Positions 57,137 to 64,000 of a stretch of 64,000 bases of DNA are shown piece by piece. The position numbers and the translations under genes were made by a program. The notes under the pieces were generated by a model. It ran no database searches. It saw only the letters and a list, made by a program, of their open reading frames with translations, and was not told where the DNA came from. The stretch is from Pseudomonas grimontii (lineage in GTDB: Bacteria > Pseudomonadota > Gammaproteobacteria > Pseudomonadales > Pseudomonadaceae). The stretch is from positions 248,001 through 312,000 of the forward strand of contig NZ_VFES01000004.1 of the NCBI RefSeq assembly GCF_007858185.1, written 5' to 3'. Numbering within the stretch: the stretch's first letter is position 1; each line of letters starts with the position of its first letter.

Positions 57137-58321
57137 ATGAGCCATTCAGCCGCAACCCCCCAAGCCAACTGGCAACCGGTCATCGCTCTGGCGCTGGCCG
57201 CGTTTGTGTTCAACACCACCGAATTCGTCCCCGTCGGCCTGCTCAGCGCGATTGGCGCCAGCTTCGACATGCCCGTGTCCAGCGTCGGCCTGATGCTCAC
57301 CATCTACGCCTGGATCGTGTCCCTGACCTCGCTGCCGGTGATGCTGCTGACCCGCAACATCGAGCGGCGCAAGCTGCTGATCGTGCTGTTCTGCATGTTT
57401 ATCGCCAGCCACATCTTGTCCAGCGTCGCCACCAGCTTCGGCCTGTTGATGGTCAGTCGCGTCGGCATTGCCTTGTCCCATGCACTGTTCTGGTCGATCA
57501 CCGCCTCCCTGGCGGTGCGCCTGGCGCCGGAAGGCAAGCAGGTGCAAGCCCTCGGACTGCTCGCCACCGGCACGTCCCTGGCGATGGTGCTGGGCATTCC
57601 CCTGGGCCGCCTGCTCGGCGAAGCCATGGGCTGGCGCACCACGTTCCTGGTGATCGGTGCTTTCGCCGCCGCCCTGGTGTTCTGGCTGGCGCGCACCTTG
57701 CCGTTGCTGCCGAGCCAGAACTCCGGCTCCCTGCGCAGCCTGCCGCTGCTGTTCAAGCGCCCGGCGCTGGTGGCGCTGTACGTGCTCACCGCGATGACCG
57801 TGACCGCGCAATTCACCGCCTACAGCTACATCGAACCCTTCGTCGAAGGCGTGGCCGGCATGAGCGGCAGCGCGGTGACCCTGATCCTGCTGGTGTTCGG
57901 CGGCGCAGGCATCATCGGCTCGCTGCTGTTCAGCCTGGTGCACCGCTTCAATCCCCACCTGTTCGTGGTCGGCGCCGTGTTTATCCTGGCCGCGTGCCTG
58001 GCGCTGATGCTGCCGTTGAGCGGTGCGGAGTCGTACCTGGTGACCCTGAGCATTTTCTGGGGCATGGCGATCATGGGTTTCGGCCTCGCCATGCAATCGA
58101 AGGTGCTGGTGCTGGCCCCGGACGCCACCGACGTGGCCATGGCGATGTTCTCCGGCATCTACAACATCGGCATCGGCGGCGGCGCCCTGATGGGCAGCTG
58201 GGTCGGCAGCCAGTTCGGCTATGCCTGGGTCGGCGCGGCGGGCGGGTTGCTGGCGGTGCTGGCGTTGGTGGGGTATTGCCTGGCGATTCGGCGGTTTGGG
58301 ACGGGTGAGGCCCAGAGCTGA
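57137..58321 (+). CDS. sotB: Sugar efflux MFS transporter SotB
   Basis: This 394-residue major-facilitator protein has twelve TM helices. Signature runs such as [56 protein letters not shown] [12 protein letters not shown] and [20 protein letters not shown] closely match E. coli SotB, a proton-driven exporter of sugars and related small molecules. It stands alone and is followed by a terminator-like hairpin. Confidence 0.92.
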   Translation: MSHSAATPQANWQPVIALALAAFVFNTTEFVPVGLLSAIGASFDMPVSSVGLMLTIYAWIVSLTSLPVMLLTRNIERRKLLIVLFCMFIASHILSSVATSFGLLMVSRVGIALSHALFWSITASLAVRLAPEGKQVQALGLLATGTSLAMVLGIPLGRLLGEAMGWRTTFLVIGAFAAALVFWLARTLPLLPSQNSGSLRSLPLLFKRPALVALYVLTAMTVTAQFTAYSYIEPFVEGVAGMSGSAVTLILLVFGGAGIIGSLLFSLVHRFNPHLFVVGAVFILAACLALMLPLSGAESYLVTLSIFWGMAIMGFGLAMQSKVLVLAPDATDVAMAMFSGIYNIGIGGGALMGSWVGSQFGYAWVGAAGGLLAVLALVGYCLAIRRFGTGEAQS

Positions 58322-58327
58322 CATAGA

Positions 58328-58354
58328 GGGCGGCCATAAGGTCGCCCGTTTTCA
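58328..58354 (+). terminator. Probable terminator after sotB
   Basis: GGGCGGCC, ATAA loop, GGTCGCCC (one G-T wobble), then GTTTTCATTT, close after the sotB stop. Confidence 0.6.
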
Positions 58355-58400
58355 TTTACCCCATGCTCCCCTGCAACCTGCGTCCAATCACATCGAGTAA

Positions 58401-58511
58401 ATCGCAGCCGGTGTCTACTACCGTTACCGCTACCTCGACGGCGCGGTCAAATCGGTGCCGATGCCGATTGAAAACATGGCAGCGCAATCCGTTGCCCCAA
58501 TGCGGGAATAA
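58401..58511 (+). pseudogene. Possible 3' gene fragment
   Basis: A 36-codon run opened by a stop and closed by TAA reads IAAGVYYRYRYLDGAVKSVP and ends with MRE. It has protein-like composition but no start or ribosome site, so it is probably the tail of a decayed gene. Confidence 0.3.
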
Positions 58512-58598
58512 CGCCGCGCCGCCAAACCTCAGATGGACGGGGACGAATCAATTTAACCGTCTGGAATAGACCGGTCCCCTTGAAGAAATGTTCGCGCA

Positions 58599-58910
58599 CT
58601 ACTTGTTGGGGGCCTTTACGGTCACTGTGCCCCAATGGTGTTTTTCGACAGGGTAGGTGCTCTCTCTCGCATAACGACCATACACCTCATATTCGCCTGG
58701 CTTGGTCGTAGGGTGAACGTTAATGAAAAGCGCATCCTCTACAAAGCGCTCCACGCCGAACTGCGAGGATGGGGTGCCTTGGAACGTCACACCGAAAACT
58801 CCGGTCAAGGAATGAGTGCCCTCGGTGTTGAGATGAATGGATTGGCCAGGCTCTACATCTGGCGGGAGAGCCTTGACTGCTTTTGTCATGTTGGGAACTG
58901 ATTCTTTCAT
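58599..58910 (-). CDS. Hypothetical protein
   Basis: This 103-residue protein starts MKESVPNMTKAVKALPPDVE at 58910 after GAGG and ends VTVKAPNK. It is probably beta-rich (GQSIHLNTEGTHSLTGVFGV; NVHPTTKPGEYEVYGRYARE). It has no signal peptide, no recognised domain and no operon partner. Confidence 0.6.
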   Translation of the reverse strand: MKESVPNMTKAVKALPPDVEPGQSIHLNTEGTHSLTGVFGVTFQGTPSSQFGVERFVEDALFINVHPTTKPGEYEVYGRYARESTYPVEKHHWGTVTVKAPNK

Positions 58911-59052
58911 GTCGCACCTCGTCAAGTTTCAGATTGCCATCAGTGCCAGTCTCGGACACTGCCGACAATCTGAAACTAAGAGAGGGGGGCCACAGGGTCT
59001 ACTGTCATAATTGACAGTGCCGACCAGCGGTTGCAGCGGCGCCCTTTGGCGC

Positions 59053-59976
59053 TCAGACGTTACCCAGAAGTTGTTCCAGCTTTTCTTGATCCCGCGCAAA
59101 CTGCCGAATCCCTTCCGCCAACTTCTCAGTGGCCATCGCATCTTCATTCGAGGCCCAGCGGAACTGCGCTTCGTTCATTGGCTGACGCGCTTCGCCTTCG
59201 GTCACCGGCACCAATTTGCGCTCCAGCTTGCCCTGGTCTTCGTCGAGCTTCTGCAGCAGCTCCGGGCTGATGGTCAGGCGATCACAACCCGCCAGCTGTT
59301 CGATCTGGCTGAGGGTGCGGAAGCTCGCGCCCATCACCACGGTGTTGATCTGGTTGGCCTTGTAGTAGTTGTAGATGCGCGTCACCGATTGCACGCCTGG
59401 GTCATCAACGCCGGTGTAGTCCAGGCCGGTGTTCTTGCGGTACCAGTCGTAGATGCGGCCCACGAATGGCGAGATCAGGAACACCCCTGCATCGGCGCAC
59501 GCGGCGGCCTGGGCGAAGGAGAACAGCAGGGTGAGGTTGGTCTGGATGCCGGCTTTTTCCAGGCGCTCGGCGGTGCGGATGCCTTCCCAGGTGGAAGCCA
59601 GTTTGATCAGCACGCGGTCGCGGCTGATACCGGCCTGGTCGTACAGGGCGATCAGCTGGTTGGCCTTGGCCCACAGCGCGTCTTCATCGAAGGACAGGCG
59701 CGCGTCGACTTCGGTGGAAATACGCCCGGGGATGACCTTCAAAATGCCGGCACCGACGGACACCGCGAAGTGGTCGCAGGCCAGGCCGACGTCGCCTTTG
59801 GCTATGTTGACGGCATTGCGCAGCAGCTCGGCGTATTCCGGGATGGCGGCGGCCTTGAGCAGCAGCGACGGGTTGGTGGTGGCGTCCACCGGGCGCAGGC
59901 GGCTGATGGCTTCGAGGTCGCCGGTGTCGCAGACCACGGTGGTGAATTGCTTGAGTTGTTCGAGCTTGGACGTCAT
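59053..59976 (-). CDS. tal: Transaldolase
   Basis: This 307-residue TalB-type transaldolase transfers dihydroxyacetone units between sugar phosphates in the pentose-phosphate pathway. The N-terminal [20 protein letters not shown] with catalytic Asp, the [12 protein letters not shown] segment (~33-44) and [13 protein letters not shown] with the Schiff-base Lys (~131) are present. It lies 24 bp downstream of the SorC regulator on the same strand, so it is probably part of the polyol/sugar operon and feeds its product into central metabolism. Confidence 0.95.
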   Translation of the reverse strand: MTSKLEQLKQFTTVVCDTGDLEAISRLRPVDATTNPSLLLKAAAIPEYAELLRNAVNIAKGDVGLACDHFAVSVGAGILKVIPGRISTEVDARLSFDEDALWAKANQLIALYDQAGISRDRVLIKLASTWEGIRTAERLEKAGIQTNLTLLFSFAQAAACADAGVFLISPFVGRIYDWYRKNTGLDYTGVDDPGVQSVTRIYNYYKANQINTVVMGASFRTLSQIEQLAGCDRLTISPELLQKLDEDQGKLERKLVPVTEGEARQPMNEAQFRWASNEDAMATEKLAEGIRQFARDQEKLEQLLGNV

Positions 59977-60000
59977 GAGCGGCAGTCTCCAGAAATAGGG

Positions 60001-60954
60001 TTAGTGGTTCAGGGCCTGTGCGGTGTCCAGGTCGGTGATCAGGATGTCCAGGTAACCGCCCTTGAGCGCGCCACGAATGGCCTGGACCTTGTTCAGCCCG
60101 CCGGCCAGGCCGAGCACGCGGTGGATACCGCGCAGCTTGGGCAGCGCCACCGAGACCACGAATTCTTCATCTTCTTCCAGCACCGGCTTGCCCTGGGCAT
60201 CGAAGTAGCGCAGGCAGATGTCGCCCACCGCGCCACGCTCGGCCAGCAGGCGCAGCATGTCCTCGGTGTAGTAGTTGCCGCTGTTGCGCAGCAGCTGCGA
60301 GGGTTCCAGGTCGCCGATGCCGACGATCGCCAGGGTGATGCTGTCAAAGCGTTGCAGCACCTCCTTGACCTCTTCCATCTGCACGATGCGTTGCTTGCTC
60401 TGCACCGATTGCTCGATGCTTTGCGACGGCAGCAAATACGCCGGGCAGTTGAGCAGGGTGGCCAGGCGTTGGGTGAGGAGGGTGGCTTCAAACGCGCCTT
60501 TGTTGCCGACGCCGCCCAACAGTTGTACCACTTCCTGGGCACCTTGTTTGCCCGGTTGGGCATGCAAGTGGCCGACCATGGCGCGAATGGTGCTGCTCCA
60601 CGACGAAATGCCGATATGGTCCTGGGGCGACAGGCTGGTCTCCAGGTAATGCGCAGCTGCCGAGCCGATGGCTTGCTTGATGCTTTCATCGTTGCCGGGC
60701 TCGGTGGCTTCCACCACGATCACCTGGCGCACGTCGTAGCGGCGTTGCAATTGGTTTTCCAGCTCCAGGTGCAGGCCTTGCAGGCGCATCACGCTGATCT
60801 TCACCACGCCTTCCTGCAGTGCCCGGCGCAGGGCGCGGCTGATAAAGGATTGGGACAGGTCCAGCTGGGCGGAAATCTCGGACTGCTTGAGCCCTTCTTC
60901 GTAATAGAGGCTCGCGATCTTGGTGATCAGGCGCTGTTCTTCGATCTGGCTCAT
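60001..60954 (-). CDS. SorC/DeoR-type sugar-responsive regulator
   Basis: This 317-residue regulator starts at ATG 60954, seven bases after CGAGG. It has an N-terminal HTH (EGLKQSEISAQLDLSQSFIS, ~23-42) and a C-terminal SorC sugar-phosphate-binding domain (~60-315, with AIVGIGDLEPSQLLRNSGNY). SorC relatives such as EryD control polyol catabolism and sense the phosphorylated intermediate. It probably controls this operon. Confidence 0.92.
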   Translation of the reverse strand: MSQIEEQRLITKIASLYYEEGLKQSEISAQLDLSQSFISRALRRALQEGVVKISVMRLQGLHLELENQLQRRYDVRQVIVVEATEPGNDESIKQAIGSAAAHYLETSLSPQDHIGISSWSSTIRAMVGHLHAQPGKQGAQEVVQLLGGVGNKGAFEATLLTQRLATLLNCPAYLLPSQSIEQSVQSKQRIVQMEEVKEVLQRFDSITLAIVGIGDLEPSQLLRNSGNYYTEDMLRLLAERGAVGDICLRYFDAQGKPVLEEDEEFVVSVALPKLRGIHRVLGLAGGLNKVQAIRGALKGGYLDILITDLDTAQALNH

Positions 60955-60999
60955 GAAAGCCTCGGTTGTTGACACAATGGCCGTGAGGATACCAAACCC

Positions 61000-61800
61000 T
61001 TACGACATGATCAGGCCGCCGTCGATATTGATCGCCTGGCCGGTCAGGTAGGCCGCGTCATCCGAGGCCAGGAACGCCACCAAACCGGCGACATCCGAGG
61101 GCTTGCCGGCCCGGCGCAGGGGGATGTTCTTGACCCATTCGGCCATCAATTCACCCTTGCCGTAGCGTTTTTCGTCGGTGCTGAGGATCTCGCCCCACAC
61201 GCGGTCGTTGTAGTCCCACATCTCGCTTTCGATGATGCCGGGGCAGAATGCGTTGACGGTGATGTTATGCCGCGCCAGTTCCAGCGCCAGGCTCTGGGTA
61301 ATGCCGATCACGCCCATTTTGCTCGCGGCGTAGTGCGGGGTGTAGATAAACCCCTGGCGGCCCTGGCCGGACGAGGTGTTGATCAAGCGCCCACTGCCTT
61401 GTTTGACCATGTACTTGGCCGCTTCCCGGCAGCCCAGCCACACGCCGGTGGTGTTGACCTGCAGCACCTTGTCGAAGTCGGCGCGGGGCATTTTGTCGTA
61501 GTGGTCGATGGTGATGATGCCGGCATTCTGCACCGACACGTCGATGCTGCCGAAGCGCGCGTGGCCTTCGCGGTAGAGCGTTTCGATGTCGTCTTCGCTT
61601 GTCACGTCGATGCCCAGGGCCAGGGTGTCGACGTTGTATTCCCGGGCCAATTGGTCGGCGGTGAACGTCACACGCTCCAGGTCGTTGGAGGCCAGCACCA
61701 GGTTGGCGCCTTCCTGGGCGAAGCGCTCGGCAATGCCGGCACCAATGCCACGGCAGGCGCCGGTAATCACGATGGTTTTACCGCTGAAACGTTGCGACAT
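61000..61800 (-). CDS. SDR-family polyol/sugar dehydrogenase
   Basis: This 266-residue NAD(P)-dependent short-chain dehydrogenase has the motif VITGACRGIGAGIAERFAQE (~11-30), NAGI (~90), catalytic Ser/Tyr/Lys (NTSSGQGRQ...PHYAASKMG, ~142-165) and C-terminal NIDGGLIMS. It resembles sorbitol- or D-threitol-type dehydrogenases. AAGGAG precedes the start, 11 bp after the preceding SDR gene stops. Substrate inferred to be a polyol. Confidence 0.85.
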   Translation of the reverse strand: MSQRFSGKTIVITGACRGIGAGIAERFAQEGANLVLASNDLERVTFTADQLAREYNVDTLALGIDVTSEDDIETLYREGHARFGSIDVSVQNAGIITIDHYDKMPRADFDKVLQVNTTGVWLGCREAAKYMVKQGSGRLINTSSGQGRQGFIYTPHYAASKMGVIGITQSLALELARHNITVNAFCPGIIESEMWDYNDRVWGEILSTDEKRYGKGELMAEWVKNIPLRRAGKPSDVAGLVAFLASDDAAYLTGQAINIDGGLIMS

Positions 61801-61811
61801 GACAAAACTCC

Positions 61812-62576
61812 TTACCAGCAGACAAAACCACCATCGACCAACAGGTCGACACCGGTGCAGAAAGACGACGCCTGGCTGACCAGGAAAATCGCCGGGCCGA
61901 CCATTTCTTCCACGCTGGCCATGCGGCCCATGGGCGTGGTCTGTTCAAAGATCTTCACCTGGTCGGCGACTTCCGGGCGGGAGTTCATCGGCGTGGCGGT
62001 GTAGCCGGGGCTGATGCAGTTGACGCGCAGGCCCTTGTCGGCCCATTCCATCGCCAGGCTTTTGCTCAGGTGGATCACCCCGGCCTTGGAGGTGTTGTAG
62101 TGCGCCTGCAACAGCCCGCGGTTAACGATGCTGCCGGACATGGAGGCGATATTGACGATGGCGCCCTTGCCACGCGGCAACATCACCGCGGCCTGGGCCT
62201 GGCAACTGAGGAAGATACCGGTGAGGTTGATGTCCAGAGTGGTTTGCCAGCGTTGCAGCTCCAGGTCTTCGGCGGCCTGGGCATTGGCGATGCCGGCGCA
62301 GTTGACGGCGACACTGAGTGGGCCGAGGTCTTGTTCGGTTTGCGCGACGGCTGCATCCAGGGCGGCGCGCTCGGTGACGGTACCGCTCAACGCCAAGGCG
62401 CGACGGCCCAGGGCCTGGATGCGTTCTACCGTGCTGGCAATGCCGGGGCTGCCCGGAAGATCAAAGCAGGCTACATCCGCGCCCGCTTCGGCGAGCCCGA
62501 CGGCGATAGCCTGGCCAATCCCGCTGCCGGCGCCGGTGACAAAGGCCACTTGGCCCTGAAGACTAAAAAGTTGCAT
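61812..62576 (-). CDS. SDR-family oxidoreductase
   Basis: This 254-residue short-chain dehydrogenase is the second of the cluster: cofactor motif VTGAGSGIGQAIAVGL (~13-28), NCAGIAN (~92-98), catalytic Tyr in QAHYNTSKAG (~155-164) and VDGGFVCW at the end. Start after CGGAG. It probably acts in series with the SDR at 61000-61800. A relic of its 5' end is duplicated upstream at 62797-62815. Confidence 0.88.
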   Translation of the reverse strand: MQLFSLQGQVAFVTGAGSGIGQAIAVGLAEAGADVACFDLPGSPGIASTVERIQALGRRALALSGTVTERAALDAAVAQTEQDLGPLSVAVNCAGIANAQAAEDLELQRWQTTLDINLTGIFLSCQAQAAVMLPRGKGAIVNIASMSGSIVNRGLLQAHYNTSKAGVIHLSKSLAMEWADKGLRVNCISPGYTATPMNSRPEVADQVKIFEQTTPMGRMASVEEMVGPAIFLVSQASSFCTGVDLLVDGGFVCW

Positions 62577-62611
62577 GAATAACTCCGTTATTTGAAATCA
62601 CAGTGGACCCC

Positions 62612-62713
62612 GTGGGAGGGGCGGTGCGACGACTCGACTTGCTCCCGATGGCAGTGATTCAGTTACAGATGCATCTACTGACACTCCCTCATCGTGGGCA
62701 AGCCCCCTCCCAC
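62612..62713. repeat. Asymmetric REPIN, copy 1
   Basis: The left arm is the variant REP head (GTGGGAGGGGCGGTGCGACG); the right arm is the ordinary GCAAGCCCCCTCCCAC. This is the same combination as at 37881. Confidence 0.8.
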
Positions 62714-62843
62714 ATTTGGATCTTTGTAGGTCTTTGCTTATGCGGTGGCCATCACCGCAACCGGGATGGCCTCGCCGCGATCCAGAATCCCCGTCTAAAA
62801 AGTTGCCTGGATAACTCCAATCTTGAAGTCACAGTGATCTCCT

Positions 62844-62945
62844 GTGGGAGGGGCGGTGCGACGATTCGACTTGCTCCCGATAGCAGTGGTTCAGTGACAG
62901 ATGCATCTACTGACACTCCCTCATCGGGGGCAAGCCCCCTCCCAC
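62844..62945. repeat. Asymmetric REPIN, copy 2
   Basis: Second copy within the tandem duplication, with the same variant-head/ordinary-head pairing as copy 1 and a few substitutions. Confidence 0.8.
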
Positions 62946-62969
62946 AGTTGGATCTTTGTAGGTCTTTGC

Positions 62970-64000
62970 TTATGCGGTGGCCATTTCCATCACCGACACC
63001 GGCGTCGCCTCGCCACGCTCCAGAATCCCCATCTGCCGCCCTCGGCTCATCACCATCACCCGATGGGACAACCCCAGCACTTCATCCAGGTCGGAACTGA
63101 CCACAATCACCGCCATGCCCTTGGCCGCCAGATCCGCGATTACTTCATAAATCGCCGCCCGGGCGCCCACGTCGATGCCGCGTGTCGGCTCATCGAGGAT
63201 GAACACCTTGGGATTGCGCGCCAGCCACTTGGCAATGATCACCTTCTGCTGGTTACCGCCAGACAGGCTGGAAATCCGCGACTGCGGTGCACCTTTCACC
63301 CCCAGCCGCGCCACCGCCGTGCGTGCAAATTCGCGCAGTGGGGCAGGGAACACCCAACCGCGCTTATCGAGCAAATCGGTGTTGCCATAAATCAGGTTGT
63401 CTTCGATGCGATGTTCCACCACCACGCCTTGCTGCTTGCGGTCTTCCGGCACCAGCACCACGCCGGCCTGGATCGCCTCGAAGGGCGAGCGCAACTGGCG
63501 GACCTCGCCATCCAACACCATATGGCCGCGAATATCCTGGGCCGCACCGGCAATGGTGCGCACCAGCTCGGTTCGCCCGGCGCCGACCACCCCGGCAATG
63601 CCGAATACCTCGCCGGCGCGCACGTTGAAGTCGATGCCATGCAGGGCAAATTCGCGACAACTCAAGTCTTTGACCTGCAACATCACGTGGTCCTGCGGCG
63701 CTTGCAACGCCGGGAAGATCCGCTCCAGGCTGCGCCCGACCATCTGCTCCACCAACTCACGCACCGGCACCTGGGCTGTGGCGTGCAGGGCGATCTGGCG
63801 ACCGTCGCGCAGCACCAGCACGCGGTCGGCGATGCGTGCGATTTCTTCCAGGCGGTGGCTGATATAGATAAACGACACGCCCTCGGCTTTCAGCCGTTCC
63901 ACCTGCTTGAACAGCAGTTCGGTTTCCTCGCCACCCAATGCGGCGGTGGGTTCATCGAGGATCAACAGGCTGGCCTTCAGCGTCAGCGCCTTGGCGATCT
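62970..64000 (-). CDS. Sugar ABC transporter ATPase (RbsA/MglA type), partial
   Basis: The 5' end lies beyond the right edge; the visible ~343 codons start within the first ATPase half (IAKALTLKASLLILDEPTAA). A complete second ABC domain follows with Walker A-like GVVGAGRTEL, signature LSGGNQQKV and Walker B FILDEPTRGIDVGA, and the tail ends VSVMEMATA. This fused two-domain layout is typical of CUT2 pentose/polyol importers. With the downstream SDRs, SorC regulator and transaldolase it indicates uptake and catabolism of a sugar or polyol. The permease and binding protein should lie outside the window. Confidence 0.93.
   Translation of the reverse strand, partial: IAKALTLKASLLILDEPTAALGGEETELLFKQVERLKAEGVSFIYISHRLEEIARIADRVLVLRDGRQIALHATAQVPVRELVEQMVGRSLERIFPALQAPQDHVMLQVKDLSCREFALHGIDFNVRAGEVFGIAGVVGAGRTELVRTIAGAAQDIRGHMVLDGEVRQLRSPFEAIQAGVVLVPEDRKQQGVVVEHRIEDNLIYGNTDLLDKRGWVFPAPLREFARTAVARLGVKGAPQSRISSLSGGNQQKVIIAKWLARNPKVFILDEPTRGIDVGARAAIYEVIADLAAKGMAVIVVSSDLDEVLGLSHRVMVMSRGRQMGILERGEATPVSVMEMATA

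Larger units (their letters stand above)
62563..63034. repeat. Tandem duplication of ~235 bp spanning the SDR-ATPase junction
   Basis: Copy 1 (62563-62794) and copy 2 (62795-63034) each contain, in order, the SDR 5'-end sequence CTAAAAAGTTGC, a REPIN, the shared TGGATCTTTGTAGGTC and the 3' end of the Rbs-type ATPase gene. Copy 2 has an SDR start relic with ATG changed to AGG. Copy 1 has an ATPase tail relic reading GILDRGEAIPVAVMATA and a stop. The copies differ at many sites. Confidence 0.75.

Noticed and set aside
57073..58308. 411-codon frame overlapping sotB in another frame
   Set aside because: Arg/Ala/Gly-rich translation with no family match; sotB is unambiguous in the other frame.
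59011..60972. 653-codon plus-strand open frame opposite the transaldolase and SorC genes
   Set aside because: It is antisense to two clearly recognised genes and its translation is Gln/Ala/Gly-rich with no domain; it is a GC-rich shadow.

Overview
The window looks like a chromosomal segment of a fluorescent Pseudomonas (P. fluorescens group). The grounds are GC-rich coding with Pseudomonas-style start sites, the gacS-ldhA pair, the order comEC-exbB-exbD-lpxK-trm112-kdsB-ptp-murB, a che2-like chemotaxis operon, and many intergenic REP/REPIN palindromes. These are family and synteny recognitions made by eye; no database search was run.

Layout. 1-16.8 kb is mostly core: a partial YIP1-type membrane protein, ttcA, a Tag-superfamily glycosylase, wrbA and arsC, a TlpA-like lipoprotein, ldhA, gacS (master sensor of the Gac/Rsm cascade), a DUF2062 protein, comEC, and the envelope operon exbB-exbD-lpxK-trm112-kdsB-ptp-murB. 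16.8-24.2 kb is more accessory: a BI-1/YccA protein, tRNA-Ser(UGA), a run of small membrane proteins, an unrecognised Zn-ribbon protein, a helix-hairpin-helix protein, a lipoprotein, and at 23.6-24.1 kb an extraordinary 165-residue protein that is about 42% Met and 9% Cys. 24.1-29.2 kb holds an XRE/cupin regulator with a 52-codon gene just upstream, a TonB-dependent receptor and a fecI/fecR-type sigma/anti-sigma pair.

29.4-37.4 kb is a sigma-54 enhancer-binding regulator divergent from a glycerol-type ABC importer operon (glpS-T-P-Q-DUF2160-V). The intergenic region has a clear -24/-12 promoter and an array of TGTTC half-sites. 37.4-38.6 kb is repeat DNA dominated by two inverted copies of a ~320-bp element. 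38.6-47.3 kb is a nine-gene chemotaxis operon (MCP, CheY, STAS, CheA, MCP, CheW, CheR, CheD, CheB). 47.3-53.0 kb has an AraC regulator divergent from an SDR/VOC/saccharopine-dehydrogenase-like trio, then a haem-oxygenase-like diiron protein paired with a methyltransferase. 53.0-58.9 kb has REP units, an orphan substrate-binding protein, an AraC regulator, an SBF-like transporter, sotB and a small hypothetical gene. 59.0-64.0 kb is a minus-strand sugar or polyol utilisation cluster (Rbs-type ATPase, two SDRs, SorC regulator, transaldolase) that continues past the right edge.

Most worth a second look: the Met/Cys-rich protein; the paired ABC ATPases with complementary degenerate motifs; the sigma-54 promoter with its half-site array; a MITE-like element nested in a REPIN with a 10-bp target duplication; a tandem duplication at 62.6-63.0 kb carrying relics of both flanking genes; a STAS protein lacking its phosphorylatable serine; and the diiron-protein/methyltransferase pair.
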